A stretch of DNA of 64,000 nt from Utricularia gibba (GCA_002189035.1 CM007989.1:3596001-3660000), one strand, 5' to 3'. Positions 25,428-36,772 are shown, counted from the stretch's first letter. Notes: generated by a model not told the origin, from the sequence alone. Numbers and translations: made by a program.

Positions 25428-27149
25428 TTAGTTGTCGTTGTTAGGGACTCGTTGCTTGGACATGCAGATGCACTTGGCCTTCGCATCCGTGAGGGTCTTT
25501 GTTGTTGAAAGCAAACAGTAAGAGTGTGAAACAAATGAATGGTTCAACCTGGGAGGCGGCTGTTGCCTTGTTGGGTTGGTTACCTGGAGTTGGTGCTGAA
25601 GGTCTTTGATGTACTCAACTGCCAAATCCAGCATATCGGCTGTACTGGTTTGCTGCAATAAATGTGGAAAGGTTGGGTGAACTACTCGAATCCTGAACTA
25701 GAATGGAAAGGGAGGTACTTGCTACCTTGTCCATATTGGGGAAAAGTTCTTGCAACTTCTTCATCTTCTCGCTGATTCTTGTTCGCCTCATCTGTGGGAG
25801 AAGCAGAAGCTTTTAAGGGGTTGTGCTCCACTGCCATGGCTGAAAGAGTCAAGTTTTGGCTTACCCTTTCCGCAATGCTTCGAGGATGGGTAGCGCAGCC
25901 TCGTTTTGCCCGCATTTGGCAAGGGGCAGCATCTGGATGGAACTGCAGGAATCTGATCCTATCGCTTTCTCCCTTTTCGGTTGAAGTTGTAGGCAAACTC
26001 AAATGGTGGATCAGCTTGGGGGAATTCCTTCCGGTTTCTGCAGTCTGGATACATGAATTGCCATCATCAGGTAACGCAAATTGGGAGTCTTTTAAACAGC
26101 AACAGCAACAGCAACAGCCACAGCCACTCACCTGGTTATGCACTTCATTGAAAGTGGAGAACATCTTCAGATTACCATCATGGTTTCTTTTCAGGCACTC
26201 AGTCCATGAGTCATGGGAGAAGGGAGCCTCAACATTCCTTGAGTGCTCGCTTTTTGAACCTCTGTTATCCGGTATATTTGGGATGATTCTGGGGCTCAAG
26301 GATGGACCAGAAAAGTTCAGTTGACTGCTGCTTACATCTGTAGCAGAAGAATTGGCTCTGTGAGCACCATAGTTTCCCACGTCTCCAATCAGACCACAAC
26401 CTGACGCATGGACAAGAGTTTTCCAAGATGCCATCAAAACAATCATTAGAGTTACAATAGCACATCACACATTCACACGGCCCTAAACGCACAGGATCCA
26501 AATTCAAAGCAAACAGAGGGAAGTAGGAAAAAAGTGAACTTAAAGTTATATCTCGAAGCTCCTACTTTTATCGCGCTTCATTCTCTACTACTTGAAGCAA
26601 TTCAACATAAAAGAAGAATGGGTGCAGTTCGAAAGATAGTAGCACTAAGAAGGAATAAAAAAGTTTCACCACTGAAGAATCCAGCAGGGGAACTATTTTG
26701 CCTGAGAAGATTTGGGTTTGATCCATTCCCACAGTTGGACCTCAGTTGAACTTGACGTTCCGTCCCCGATCCAGCACCGCCGCCTCCACTGCCTGCGCCG
26801 GTGTAGACGGTCAGCCCACTCGAGAACCCTGACCTTATCTCCGATTCAGCCCCGTGTCCTGCATCCCGAACTGCATCTGGCAACTATCATCACCTCCCTT
26901 GTGATTCAAATCAAGAGGCCCACTCCAAATTGCGGAGAAAAGAGCTTCGGATTCATCTCCACTGCTGCTATTATCCGCCGGGGAATCCATAAGCGCAGCA
27001 AGGAAAGATCTCGGGGCCGATCGATAACGCGGGAGCGGCGCGCTCTCCTGGTAGAAATCCACCTCAACCCCCCTGGAATTGTGCTTGTGAACATCGTTCG
27101 AGCTGGTGTTACTCGTCATCTCCCCTGCCAGAGTCCCCGACTTGAACAT
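25428..27149 (-). CDS. bHLH130/FBH-like transcription factor with an apparent frameshift in exon 1
   Basis: The product is a nuclear bHLH factor of the group that includes Arabidopsis bHLH122, bHLH128 and bHLH130 (FLOWERING BHLH). Exons are 26670-27149, 26132-26400, 25865-26044, 25726-25791, 25584-25652 and 25428-25496. The start at 27149 (MFKSGTLAGEM) is the first ATG in frame. Family motifs in order are RYRSAPRSFLAALMD, NPNLLRQNSSPAGFFSG, IHHLSLPTTS, RAKRGCATHPRSIAER then MRRTRISEKMKKLQELFPNMDK, and TADMLDLAVEYIKDLQHQLQ. Reading from the ATG reaches a stop at about 26839. The downstream family sequence SEIRSGFSS is in another frame, and adding one base to the four-base C run at 26850-26853 (plus strand) would join them. 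All other splice phases agree. It is either a mutated allele or a base-call error. Confidence 0.85.
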
Positions 27150-28552
27150 CCTCCTCCAATCACGAACCGAAGCACTCCGCCGTGATCGACTACTACTCAC
27201 TCCGGCTCTGGAGCAGGCACCGCGAGAAGAAAGGGAGAGAAAATCTCGGAAAACAAGGGCTCTCGTTTACGAGGCAATCAAACACAGATTGTGTTGCTAC
27301 TTCCCTGAGGATAACACTAAAACGTACCCCTCCCAAAAAACGCAATATGTCTCCCTATTTCTGGACGATTTTTTCCCCCTTCTCACTCCTCTTAATTCTT
27401 AAAATACAAATGCCAAATAATCCGAATAGTAAAATGGGGAGATGGAGGGGCGGACACACATGGCCGCAGGCAGACTCTCAGACGTCTGTCGTGGGCCCCA
27501 GGGCCGAAATTTACCTCACTGTCTCTTTCATTGACAGTGTATTCCCCCTTGGTAACTCTGTTAATTTTTTCATATTTTAATACTTTGTTTGATACTTAAT
27601 TTTATACATATATCATTATTTGATTAACTAGTATATATATGTAACAATTGTATCAGTATACCACTCACATACTCATTTTTTGAGCATAATATACACAAAT
27701 GAAGTGGAAACTAAAATATTTATATTAATTGTATATTTAAACTTCTAATTTCAAATATCAAATCTGATATATAATTGAGTGTATACATATTTAATTATAT
27801 TATACTTAAATATACTAATATATTGACATCAAATGACTTCTAATTAATTTCTTTGGAGGCAGATAAAAGCTTCATTAGAATGGAGGCTTGACTAATTAAA
27901 TTGATTAATTAATCCCATAAGTCAATATAATATAATTATTAGCGTTAGTGACCCCGACTTCCCACTGCATTCATCATAGAGTAAAATGTCACTTATTAAA
28001 TTAATGTAAATTAATTACCACCTTTTTCTGAATTTATTGCTTCAATAAAATCTCCCACGAGGGTTGCGTGGAGATACTATTTTAATTTCACAATTACATG
28101 ACCTTATTATTCAAAAAGGGCTTTTTTAAATTACCGTTTAATAATAATAACAACCCCGACACTCCACGAGACTAGAAAAAGGAAAAAGTACTGGTGCTTC
28201 TGGTTGGCATGTTGATTGAGCAGCTGGTTTGGGGCAAGTTGAGGAGAAAGCGACGCTAGTGTCTTATTTCGCAGCTGCGACTGCATGTACGGACGGTGTT
28301 TCTTGGGAAAAGGAGCGGGGAAGCGCACAAATGAAGAGAAGAAAAGCCCCCCCACTGGCTCAATCCCCATCCCCATGTGGGAGGAGCTGTTTCTTTTTTC
28401 TCAACTTTCACCTGGAGGCAGATATTGCTTCTGTGGCTCGAGGATTTTGAACGAGTATGAAATAATAATCAGTGGTGTCACGAGGGAAAGAGAACAGCAT
28501 CCAGCAGAATCAGCAGTAGCATTGCTTTGCTGTGTCAGGGAGATGCTTCTCT
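27150..28552. other. Intergenic region, AT-rich
   Basis: The bHLH 5' leader and promoter lie next to 27150. The stretch 27560-28130 is very AT-rich with no gene. The segment 28140-28552 is the 3' flank of the SURP/G-patch gene. Open frames here have no family resemblance. Confidence 0.5.
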
Positions 28553-30917
28553 TCAGTAATAAGCTTTTCGGGGATTGTTCTGCACAGCAGCAAAAGACAA
28601 GGTATCCGGAGTGAGTGCTATCCGCTCGCAAGGGGAAAAAGGTGGTGGAGCAAGCACTTACAAGGGGATTCGGCCTGTAGCGATAGCCGAGCATCATCCG
28701 CTTCTTGTACTGCTCATAAATGTCGTCTTCAGCGGTCACTTCACCAGGGGCATGGGCACCCACTCCCAGATTGTCCTTTTTCACATCCCCTGCCATTATT
28801 GGATCTGCAATTCCAGATCTTGAACTCCCAAGGCCCTCACCTGCAGTTTAGAAGCTTTGGTTGGTACCGTCGATTACTTGCATGTTGAAGACATTGGCCA
28901 GTGTAAGTCCAAGTGCCAACGCTATGCTTACCCTCCTTCCAGCCCATCTTGGACAGCAGTCTGTGGCCAACATTATCCGCCTGGATCTTTGCCTTCTCGG
29001 CGTACTCTTTTGCATACTTCTGTGCAGATACGTCATTACAAGTAGCCAAGAATTTCTCAAGTTCTTCAGGGGGGATGTAGTCGCCCATGTGATGACCCTT
29101 CTTAGGAGCTGTGTAAAAGATCATTCACGATTGGGGCTCTAAAGAACCGTGAAGTATACGTAAAAGAAGGGAGAGAAAATGTTCTGGTGCATGTAACACG
29201 GGAAGCAATTTGGGGAAAAGCCGGTGTCTTCAAGTACCTTGCAAGGACTCCGGAGGTGGCATCTCGTCCTTTGAGGCCTTAGGCGGCCTCCGCTTCTCTT
29301 CTTGGGCTGCCTTTTTCATGTAGTATTCCATCATGGCTAAGGGATCAGAGGCACCTGAAGTAAAAGACTCGCCTGCAAACAAGCACACATTGGTAAATGA
29401 CCAGCAACGACCCGAACAAGCATGTGCAAAAGATAGCAGCACGATGAAATCCGGGTAACAAGTACCATATTTTCCCGCTTCTTCAGTTGATACAAGGGTC
29501 CCTGGATGTGAAGAACTCTCATGCAAGGCTGAGACTGGAGTTTGATAGTTTGGTTGCCGATAATGTGATCTATGGGAGCTGCTTGATGAATGTGAAGCAC
29601 TATCTAAACAAGAAGAGGGAAATGAAAAAATAAGCATGAGGATAGCATGATCCATTGGAATTACAAATAAAACTAACCACTTTGTGAAGATTGAGATTCT
29701 CTTGTTCGGAGTACTTCCTTTTCCTCTATACTTAAGCGATACTCATAATACTTGTAGTCTGGAGAGGTATTGTCATATAAGAACCTGCCATAAAGCTCTT
29801 CCGTTAACACATCAACAGGGATAGATGATCAACATAAAATAAAGGCAGTTCAAATACATACGAATCTACTAAAAAACAAGGAGAAATAATAAGGATCGAT
29901 GCATACTTGAATGGAGTATCCCCAGGGTTTTTTTGTCTAGTTACATGCTCAAACTGCCGCCCATTTTTTGCCACAAAACTTGCTAACTTGTCTGCCACTT
30001 TCTTTACAGTAGGATCGCTTGGGGAAGGCGGTACTGCATTGTCACTTAAAGAACGGATTAAAACCAGGACCATGAAGCAGTCAATTGTAAACTACTCTTG
30101 CAGCCACAATGCAAATCTTTCACAGAACACCTCTTTCCACCAACGTTGATAGGATAAGTAAAAGCTGCATTCATCAGATGAAAGTAATTCAAGAGTGTTT
30201 TGTTCTCAGTCCAGACCGAATATCAGAAATCCCATGACAATTATCCAAATTATACAGTGTCCTTATTACTTAACAAGGGCTTCATCAAAAGCAGCGGAAG
30301 GAGCTTCAGCTAACACAGAATTGAGATAAGGCAGGAATTTTTGGAAGAGAACAGCGAAGCAGTTTGCAGCCTCACTGAAAAAACTGTGGAATCAAAGTAA
30401 TATTATCCACCTGCTGCCTCAAAGGCATGGCATGACTTCAGATTGAACCAGTCTCTTGTCACTCTATGCAAGTATAAACCATATGAGAATGAAAAAAAAG
30501 GAAAAGAAATGGAACTACCATTATCAGGTTGTTTAGATGATTGATCAGAGGATCCCATCTGGTTCAACTTTGCACGCTTCACTGGCCCATCATCTGAAGA
30601 CCTTCCATTCTCTTTGTCATCTTCATCTTCCTCAAATCTTACAGGGGGGAGACAAGTTTTGACTTCTGCTTCAAGCTGAAGGCCAGTTTTCCTCCTGACG
30701 AAGTTTGGGCTGTATCTTGTGAGCTAGTTCTCTTAGAATTTGCCTTCGTTTTGGAAATGATAGTCTTCGGAGTGGAAATCAAAGAGGTATTAGAGAGTGA
30801 CTTGGAGGTGCTACCCATGGCTTCAGTTTTCTTGTCCTTCTCTTGCTGAAGCTGTTTGAACCTCTCTAAGAATGATCCATCATTTACAAATAGACCGGGA
30901 ACTGTTGCGTTATCCAT
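28553..30917 (-). CDS. SURP (SWAP) and G-patch domain splicing protein
   Basis: A predicted nuclear pre-mRNA splicing protein, related to Arabidopsis At3g52120 and to SF4/SUGP1. The ATG is at 30917 (MDNATVPGLFVNDGSFLERF) and the last exon, 28553-28579, encodes NNPRKAYY then stop. Blocks in order are: an N-terminal helix (FLERFKQLQQEKDKK), a Ser/Lys-rich linker, VRFEEDEDDKENG near 30630, the SURP domain (VKKVADKLASFVAKNGRQFE near 29960, then NPGDTPFKF, LYDNTSPDYKYYEYRL near 29760), a Ser-rich linker, an EEKRRPPKASK segment near 29280, IPPEELEKFLATC near 29060, the G-patch (DNVGHRLLSKMGWKEG joined by an intron to EGLGSSRSGIADP), and the tail YEQYKKRMMLGYRYRPNPL. Domain order matches the family. 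Internal exon borders were not all worked out. Confidence 0.9.
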
Positions 30918-32291
30918 CCCTTAATTGCCAATGTTGTTCCAGAATTACGGATTGGCTGCTTGGCAGTAAAGCTCAAGCACGAGTTAGCAGTGAAAGGGGC
31001 CAAATCATATATAAATATCCAAATGTGCGTTACCCAGAAAACTATCAATTTGATGTAACCGCTTTTCAGTCCATGACGAACCAAAAAAAAAAAAAAAAAA
31101 GAAATCTCCTTCTCACGATATAATAACTCGGAACAAGGACCGTTAAACATGCCACACGCTCAGAAAACTGAACGACAAAAGATTCAATGCTCGACATACC
31201 CAATAAATAGGTCATTTTATTAGCATATAAGAACGAACTCAAAAAACTACTCCGCTTCAATCCCCAACCCCTCCCCATGTTTCCTGAATTCGACATATCC
31301 AGATTCCGATCAATACTTTCAAAAATCACCTACCACTTACGAGCAATATCAATCTCCCTCAACGCAATAAAGGATAATAAAAAAATCACAAATTTCGAAC
31401 GCGCTGTGCAGCGGATACGAACCGATCAACGAGGAAATTTTGAAGCTTCTTCGATGGGGAGTGAAACCCTGATACTCCACCCAATCTCCGATCTCCAGGA
31501 TGAAATGTTGATTCACCCACGTCAACGTCGTCCTTATATAGCTTCGCCTCGTTTTTTACATGCGGGAATTGGTCTAAATGGGCCGGTACCATTTTTACGG
31601 CCCAATAACTCCAGGCAAAAGTAACACAAATTCAATGTTTGTAGGTGTTTAATTGAGGCCAGAATCTATTTCAATAGCAAGCCGAAGTTAGCTTTTAGCT
31701 CCATACATTAATTATATCAAGTCCTATCAGCCATAAACTAGATTCAAATGTTTGATTTTGATTCTCAAAAAATAATTTCCAAAAAAAAATATTTTTTAAA
31801 ATTTGTTTTTATAGATAAGTAGAATTCATTATTATATGATAATAAAATTAATTATTTTAGAAATAAAAATTATTTCAAATATATTTTGAAGAGAGTTAGG
31901 GCTAACATGATACATGTGCCCAGAAATGCCCTTGTGTCCCAACGGATCTTTTTATTTTTTTATTTTTTTTCTTTTATAGGTATCTCCAATTCTCCATTGA
32001 CTCAACGGACCTGTTACTGAGGGTAAGAGCTCAAGCTCCTTCATGACAGCATAGGAACTCCATTTGACATTCAGCACAAGCAAAAGAGAGAGAGAGAGAG
32101 AGAGAGAGAGCTTATTACACGAATAGATACCAGAAGAAGGTTCGGGAAGACAAATCATGGTGTTCTAGCATGCCCCTGAACAAGTACAGGAACTCCCAGC
32201 ATTGGGATTTTGAGTCTAAGGATACCCATCCTGTGACTCAATGCATCAGTGGAGTTTTTCTTGCTGTGCTTGAAAGTTGATGTTGAAATCT
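30918..32291. other. Intergenic region with SURP gene leader and a GA microsatellite
   Basis: The 5' leader and promoter of the SURP/G-patch gene probably extend to about 31550. The stretch 31640-31960 is AT-rich. A (GA) microsatellite lies at about 32084-32110. The 3' UTR of the A20/AN1 gene adjoins 32291. An 18-base A run lies at 31081-31100. Confidence 0.5.
32084..32110. repeat. (GA)n microsatellite
   Basis: An uninterrupted GA dinucleotide run of about 13 units is visible. It lies downstream of the A20/AN1 gene and is probably length-variable between individuals. Confidence 0.9.
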
Positions 32292-32807
32292 TTAAATTTT
32301 GTCCAGCTTTTCGGCCTTGATCAATGGGTTGGCCTTGGCTATGGCTTCCTGACCAGCTGAACGGTAGTCAAAGGAGCATTGGTGTTTGTCCGAGTAGCGA
32401 TGAGAGGAGCAGAAAGTCCCACCACAGCGACAGTTGAAGCCAGTGAGACCTACACGCTTCCTGCAGCAGCCACACCTCGTTGGACCATCTTTAACTTCCT
32501 TAGCCTCTTCTGTGGTTGGCAATGCAACAGAAGCTTGAAGTAATGGCGTTGCAGTGTCTAAGCTCACAGTTTGTGCTTCTGCAGACGCTACATTGGCATC
32601 AGAATGCTTTCCCAAAACACTGGATGTGCCATCCACGATGCTCTGGATAGATGAAGCTGCAAACTTGGTTTGCTCTTGCTTTAACACGAGGTCTTTGTAG
32701 CACTTCGAGCACATGTTCATGGTCGCTACTGCTCCGAAGAAACCACAGTTGTTCACACAGAGGATAGGAGCCTGAGGAGCATGGCAGCCAGTCTCATTTT
32801 GTTCCAT
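32292..32807 (-). CDS. A20/AN1 zinc finger stress-associated protein (SAP)
   Basis: A 171-residue intronless coding region, as in most plant SAP genes. These proteins bind ubiquitin and influence responses to abiotic stress. The N-terminal A20 finger is seen as CVNNCGFFG followed by [10 protein letters not shown] Ser/Thr-rich linker separates it from the AN1 finger at the C-terminus ([18 protein letters not shown], then [17 protein letters not shown]). Metal-binding Cys and His residues are all present. The start at 32807 ([12 protein letters not shown]) agrees with the family. An intron in the 5' leader is likely because an AG acceptor-like run lies just upstream and the leader appears to start near 33420. 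Confidence 0.93.
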   Translation of the reverse strand: MEQNETGCHAPQAPILCVNNCGFFGAVATMNMCSKCYKDLVLKQEQTKFAASSIQSIVDGTSSVLGKHSDANVASAEAQTVSLDTATPLLQASVALPTTEEAKEVKDGPTRCGCCRKRVGLTGFNCRCGGTFCSSHRYSDKHQCSFDYRSAGQEAIAKANPLIKAEKLDKI

Positions 32808-33948
32808 TGGTAAGATTTCTAAAAAAAAAAGAGCAGAAAAAATCTTCATGAGTCACCCCTCACATCATGATACATGGTAAGTTTCAGTTAAATGTGGCTT
32901 CAAATTCCTGAATTTTGAAAAGCATACACAGATCAGGAATGAAGTTTCTTTTTTTCTGCACACAGAGTCCATAGGCCTCCTCCACTAATAAAGAAAAAGG
33001 CACAGAATATTCCCCAAAATCGAGCAATCTCAATCGCGATCCCCTCTCATCCCAAACAGACTACCGAATTCGCGCTTCACGATAAAAAAAAAAAGCAACA
33101 AAGGATTAAGAAGCATCAACTAGAACTCATCCATTCGCAAAAAAGTTGATCCATTTCAGCTCCTCCCCCGGGGAAAGACCCCCAAAACAACGACAATGCA
33201 AAACCCCCCGAAAAAAATAAAAAAAAAAAGGAATTGCCATATGAACATGCCCTCAAATTTCCAGAAAAGAATTAATTGATCCCGGAAACGCGATCCGTAT
33301 CACCTAAAGGAAATCAACACTTCGTGTATTGAAAGAAGAAAGAGCAGAGACGTACAAGAAATATAGAGAGAGAAAACCCTAGAAGAGCGAAGAGAGAGAA
33401 CGGTGAATCTCAACTCAACAGGCGGACGCCGAGAGTTCATCGATCAGGTATATTTATCCCTGTGCTGCGGTCCACCTGAGCCCACCCCCAAGACCTGAAA
33501 AGTATCTTTTAGATTGGCCCAAAGAGATAGTCCCTTACCCAAAAAAAAAAAAGAAAAAATCCGCACCGATTTAGAAGGGGTCCAAATAGAAACAAATAAT
33601 AAATTGCCTCGCCCCCTGGCCATGACGGGATTTCATACTAAAAATATTGAAATTCTTATCTTTAAAAAATATCTCATTGAATCAATCTTTTTATCCAGTG
33701 GGGCCTGGGCACTGAAACAAAAGTGAAGTAATGGGAAGATCCTGATCTATTTGGAATCATGAAATAAAGCTAGAAGCCTCGCCCCTTTTGACACCATAGA
33801 TTAAGAAAACTACAATCGAGATAGGCAACGATCAATGAAATTGAGAATCACGATATAGAACGAACTACATGAAATAAAGTGAGTAGAAAAAAGGTAGACT
33901 AAAAACCATATAACCTCTGCGGAACTTATGGCAAAATCCCAAACCTAA

Positions 33949-34254
33949 TTAAAACAATGTTTTAGAAAAATTTTTAAAACTGTTTTTACTTTTCAAAATT
34001 ATTTTTGAAAAATAGAAATAAAAAGTTAATAAGTATTCTGAAAATTTTTTAAAACTTATTTCTAATTTTCAGAAGTAAAAATAGTTTTATTCTAAAAAAC
34101 TTTTAATTGTAAAAGTAATTCTATCAAAAATAATTTTAAAATTATAACTACAAAAGTTATTTTTAAAAAAGTAATAAATTTGTTACTTTTACTTTTCAAA
34201 ATTATTTTTGAAAAGTAAAAACAGGTTTCAAAAATTTTCCATAATATTCCTTAA
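33949..34254. mobile_element. MITE-like element, copy 1
   Basis: About 306 bp bounded by TTAA at 33949-33952 and TTAA at 34251-34254. The ends form an imperfect inverted repeat (left tgttttagaaaaatttttaaaac, right gtttcaaaaattttcc-ata). The interior is AT-rich and palindromic, with a clear hairpin near 34187-34220 (ttacttttcaaaa / ttttgaaaagtaa). There is no coding capacity. It is adjacent to copy 2 and shares the TTAA between them. Confidence 0.6.
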
Positions 34255-34565
34255 ATGTGTGTTTTAGAAAATTTTTAGAACTTATTTTTATTTTTGAAAA
34301 AGTAAAAAGTAAAAGTAGAAATAGTTTATAAAAATAGAAGTAAAAATGGTTATTCTAGAATAGTGTAAAATTTTTTATGGATTTATGTTGAAAAATAGAA
34401 ATAGGATACAAAATAGCTCAATTCTATTTTTTCAAAATTATTTTTGAAGTGTAATACTAAAAGTATTTTTAGTAAAAATAAAAAAAATGGTATTCTAGAT
34501 TAAAATTATTTTTATTTTTCCAAAAATAAAAATAGGGTGTAAAAATTTTCTAAAACACACCTTAA
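34251..34565. mobile_element. MITE-like element, copy 2, with perfect terminal inverted repeats
   Basis: A perfect 21-bp inverted repeat: bases 34257-34277 (gtgtgttttagaaaatttt then ta) are the exact reverse complement of 34540-34560. TTAA occurs just outside each end (34251-34254 and 34562-34565), consistent with a TTA/TAA or TTAA target duplication. It is about 315 bp, non-coding and AT-rich. The size, termini and target site suggest a Tourist/PIF-Harbinger-type MITE, though the superfamily is inferred. Confidence 0.75.
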
Positions 34566-35289
34566 CTTTTCACATTACTGCATTCAAACCTACCGGAAAC
34601 CAACCCCAATTTTTGAAATACATGGATACTATTTTAAAAACAAATTGAATCTATTTTTAGTTTATTTATTGGATTTGTTTTGTGATTTTAAGTTGCGCGT
34701 TAGATTATATGGGATAGAATCAATTTTGAAATTATGTAAATAGAATTAATTTAAGAATGTAAAACTTTTTTGTGATATAATATAAAATTATATTATAAAA
34801 ATTAATAAAATAAAATATATATTATAAGGTTTAATATATTAAAATAATGTATAATTTATTATTATGACTTATGATTTTATGCAAGTATATTTTTAGAACA
34901 GATAAAAAGTAAATATTATAAAAAAATGGTTAATTTTTAGAAAATTCCAAAGTGGAAGATGAAAGTCAAGGCAGCATATGAGAGAAACAGAGGGAGGCAC
35001 TATGAAATGGCAAAAGACGACATGGGAAAATGTACTTGGACAGTCAAATGAACGACACAGGCTGCTTGATGATGAGGAAGGGTTGCGGTTGCGGTGGTGT
35101 TCCTGGACCTGGACAGTCAAATGAATGAACGAGGGTCGGGTAGGGTAGGGTAGGGTAGGCTCCATCCAGGCTGTGTCTGCTCGGCTTCAACAAAGCAGTG
35201 AGTCGCTGGCATGGCATGGCATGGCATGGAGGAGGAACTCAACGCACCGCACCCCACCATGATTGGAATGCAATGCTGACTTTTACAGC

Positions 35290-35297
35290 TATAAGTA
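35290..35297 (+). promoter_or_regulatory. TATA-type box of the proline-rich gene
   Basis: TATAAGTA lies 31-38 bp upstream of the ATG at 35328. This spacing would put transcription start almost at the ATG, so the second ATG at 35334 or a slightly shifted start is possible. Confidence 0.4.
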
Positions 35298-35327
35298 GCC
35301 AGCGCTGGGGTGAGACAGAGCAGGTAG

Positions 35328-35915
35328 ATGGCCATGGGGGGGAAGCGATGGGGCATCATCTTCATCGCCCTGTTTGCGCTGCTTGCTCAACACTTTGTTG
35401 TGGCTCATTCATCGGACGGGGCCGGGGGCGGGGACGGGGACGGGGACGGGATGGGGACGGCGGCGGCCACTGGCACTGGCATTGGCACTGGCACAGGGAC
35501 TGGAGATGGTGGAAGCATACCCCACCACCACCACCGGCTAAACCCCTTCTCCGCCACCGGCTAAAGCGCCTTCTCCATCACCGGCAAAACCGCCATCTCC
35601 GCCACCGGCCAAACCGCCATCTCCGCCACCGGCCAAACCGCCATCTCCGCCACCGGCCAAACCGCCTTCCCCGCCACCGGCTAAACCACCTTCCCCGCCA
35701 CCCGCTAAACCACCTTCCCCGCCACCCGCTAAACCAAACCACCTTCCCCGCCACCCGCTAAACCGCCTTCTCCACCACCGGCCAAACCGCCACCTCCACG
35801 ATATCCGCCGCCGCCACCACCGCACGGGCATGATTTCAAGTGCAGGCAATGCCGATGCTGGGAATGTGACCAACCTTACCCCGGACATCATTACCCATAT
35901 GAACACTACCACTAA
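35328..35915 (+). pseudogene. Secreted Gly/Asp-rich, then Pro-rich cell wall-type protein, frame broken three times
   Basis: The ATG at 35328 begins a hydrophobic signal peptide (MAMGGKRWGIIFIALFALL...VVAHS), then a Gly/Asp run and a Thr/Gly run. After 35520 the sequence is about nine 24-bp units that encode A-K-P-P-S-P-P-P. The end encodes PPPRYPPPPPPHGHDFKC, then a Cys/His/Tyr-rich tail stopping at 35915. These parts are not in one frame. One base appears missing in the C runs at 35520-35523 and 35543-35546, and a 5-base duplication (aaacc) lies near 35731-35740. The three changes sum to +3, so the tail returns to the first frame. As written, translation stops at 35562-35564 after 78 residues. 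It is either a decaying gene or a mis-assembled intact one. Confidence 0.65.
35540..35790. repeat. 24-bp coding minisatellite in the proline-rich gene
   Basis: Units such as gccaaaccgccatctccgcc-accg are repeated in tandem about nine times with small changes (gcc/gct, cca/ccc). One unit has a 5-base insertion. Purity of the repeat makes slippage and assembly errors likely here. Confidence 0.85.
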
Positions 35916-36772
35916 AACACATCCCACAAACCGCCATCTCTTCTCCTTCGATTCGCCGCATAATCATCGCATTGTTGTTACCCCGGAATAAACCTCCCGT
36001 CCTGTATGCTTCAGGCGTCGTCTTCTCTTTTCCTGTCCTGTGTCTGGTTATTCCCTTCAAAATAAAAAACGTCTCGTATTCGTTGGCTGCTAAAGCATCA
36101 TTTGTGTTTTAATAGTTGAATTCAAATGTAACAATTTTCATTTTGCACGTGTTTGTTTGGAATTAATTGATATTCCAAAAAATATTTTAATACAAGTATA
36201 TTTGATTTATAAATTGAAAATAAGAAAATAAATATTTTAGAAATATTTACTTTTTATAATAATGACTATACATTTTCTCATTTTCTATACACTTAATTAT
36301 AAAAATTGAAATAGCATTCATAAAAACATATAATATCGAATATTCTACCAATAAAACACAAATTTATCATCATCATCAGTGAAATTTCAGAAAGGAAGAA
36401 CAAATTTTAGAATATCAAACCCAACAAATTCCGATGAATAAAAAAGAAAAAAAATCAAAATTAAAGATGCAGAACAAAAAAAATCATTATCAATTAAATC
36501 GATCACATGAAAAAGAATTGAATGAAATAAAAAAATCATGAAATAAAATTAAAATGATAAAATCATTATAATATAATATTAGAGAACAAAACAATTATTA
36601 ATTATCAATTAGAAAGTCAAATTTATGTCACCTCCCTACTCCATTTAATTTTTTTAAATACTTAAAAAATATCTCAAATAAATAACGACATATTATTTTT
36701 CTAATAATAAAATCCTCCCGTGGGTGATTACGTTTTGTTCCAAGACACGAACAAGGGAGCGAATCAGTCAGG
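35916..36772. other. Intergenic AT-rich spacer
   Basis: The 3' flank of the proline-rich gene reaches about 36110. An AT-rich stretch (36110-36710) has no feature that I can support. The TERT 3' UTR lies at the right. Confidence 0.5.

Larger units (their letters stand above)
32808..35327. other. Intergenic region containing two MITE-like elements
   Basis: The leader and promoter of the SAP gene occupy 32808 to about 33430. The stretch 33500-33940 shows short frames without family resemblance. Two MITE-like elements fill 33949-34565. The stretch 34570-34930 is AT-rich. From 34950 the region becomes GC-richer, with (GGGTA) repeats at about 35140-35158 and (GGCAT) repeats at about 35210-35230, leading into the promoter of the proline-rich gene. 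Confidence 0.55.

Noticed and set aside
26045-26131. Poly-Cys segment as coding sequence of the bHLH factor
   Set aside because: Splicing by GTGAGT/CCAG gives the conserved family junction, so it is treated as an intron.
31386-31592. 68-codon minus-strand frame upstream of the SURP/G-patch gene
   Set aside because: No family match, and its place suggests 5' leader sequence of that gene.
33514-33726. 70-codon plus-strand Lys-rich frame, considered as organelle-derived DNA
   Set aside because: I could not match it to any plastid or mitochondrial gene.
35538-35927. 129-codon minus-strand Gly-rich frame opposite the proline-rich repeat
   Set aside because: It is the mirror of a CCG/CCA repeat and starts within the 3' end of the plus gene; the plus strand has the signal peptide and a sensible tail.
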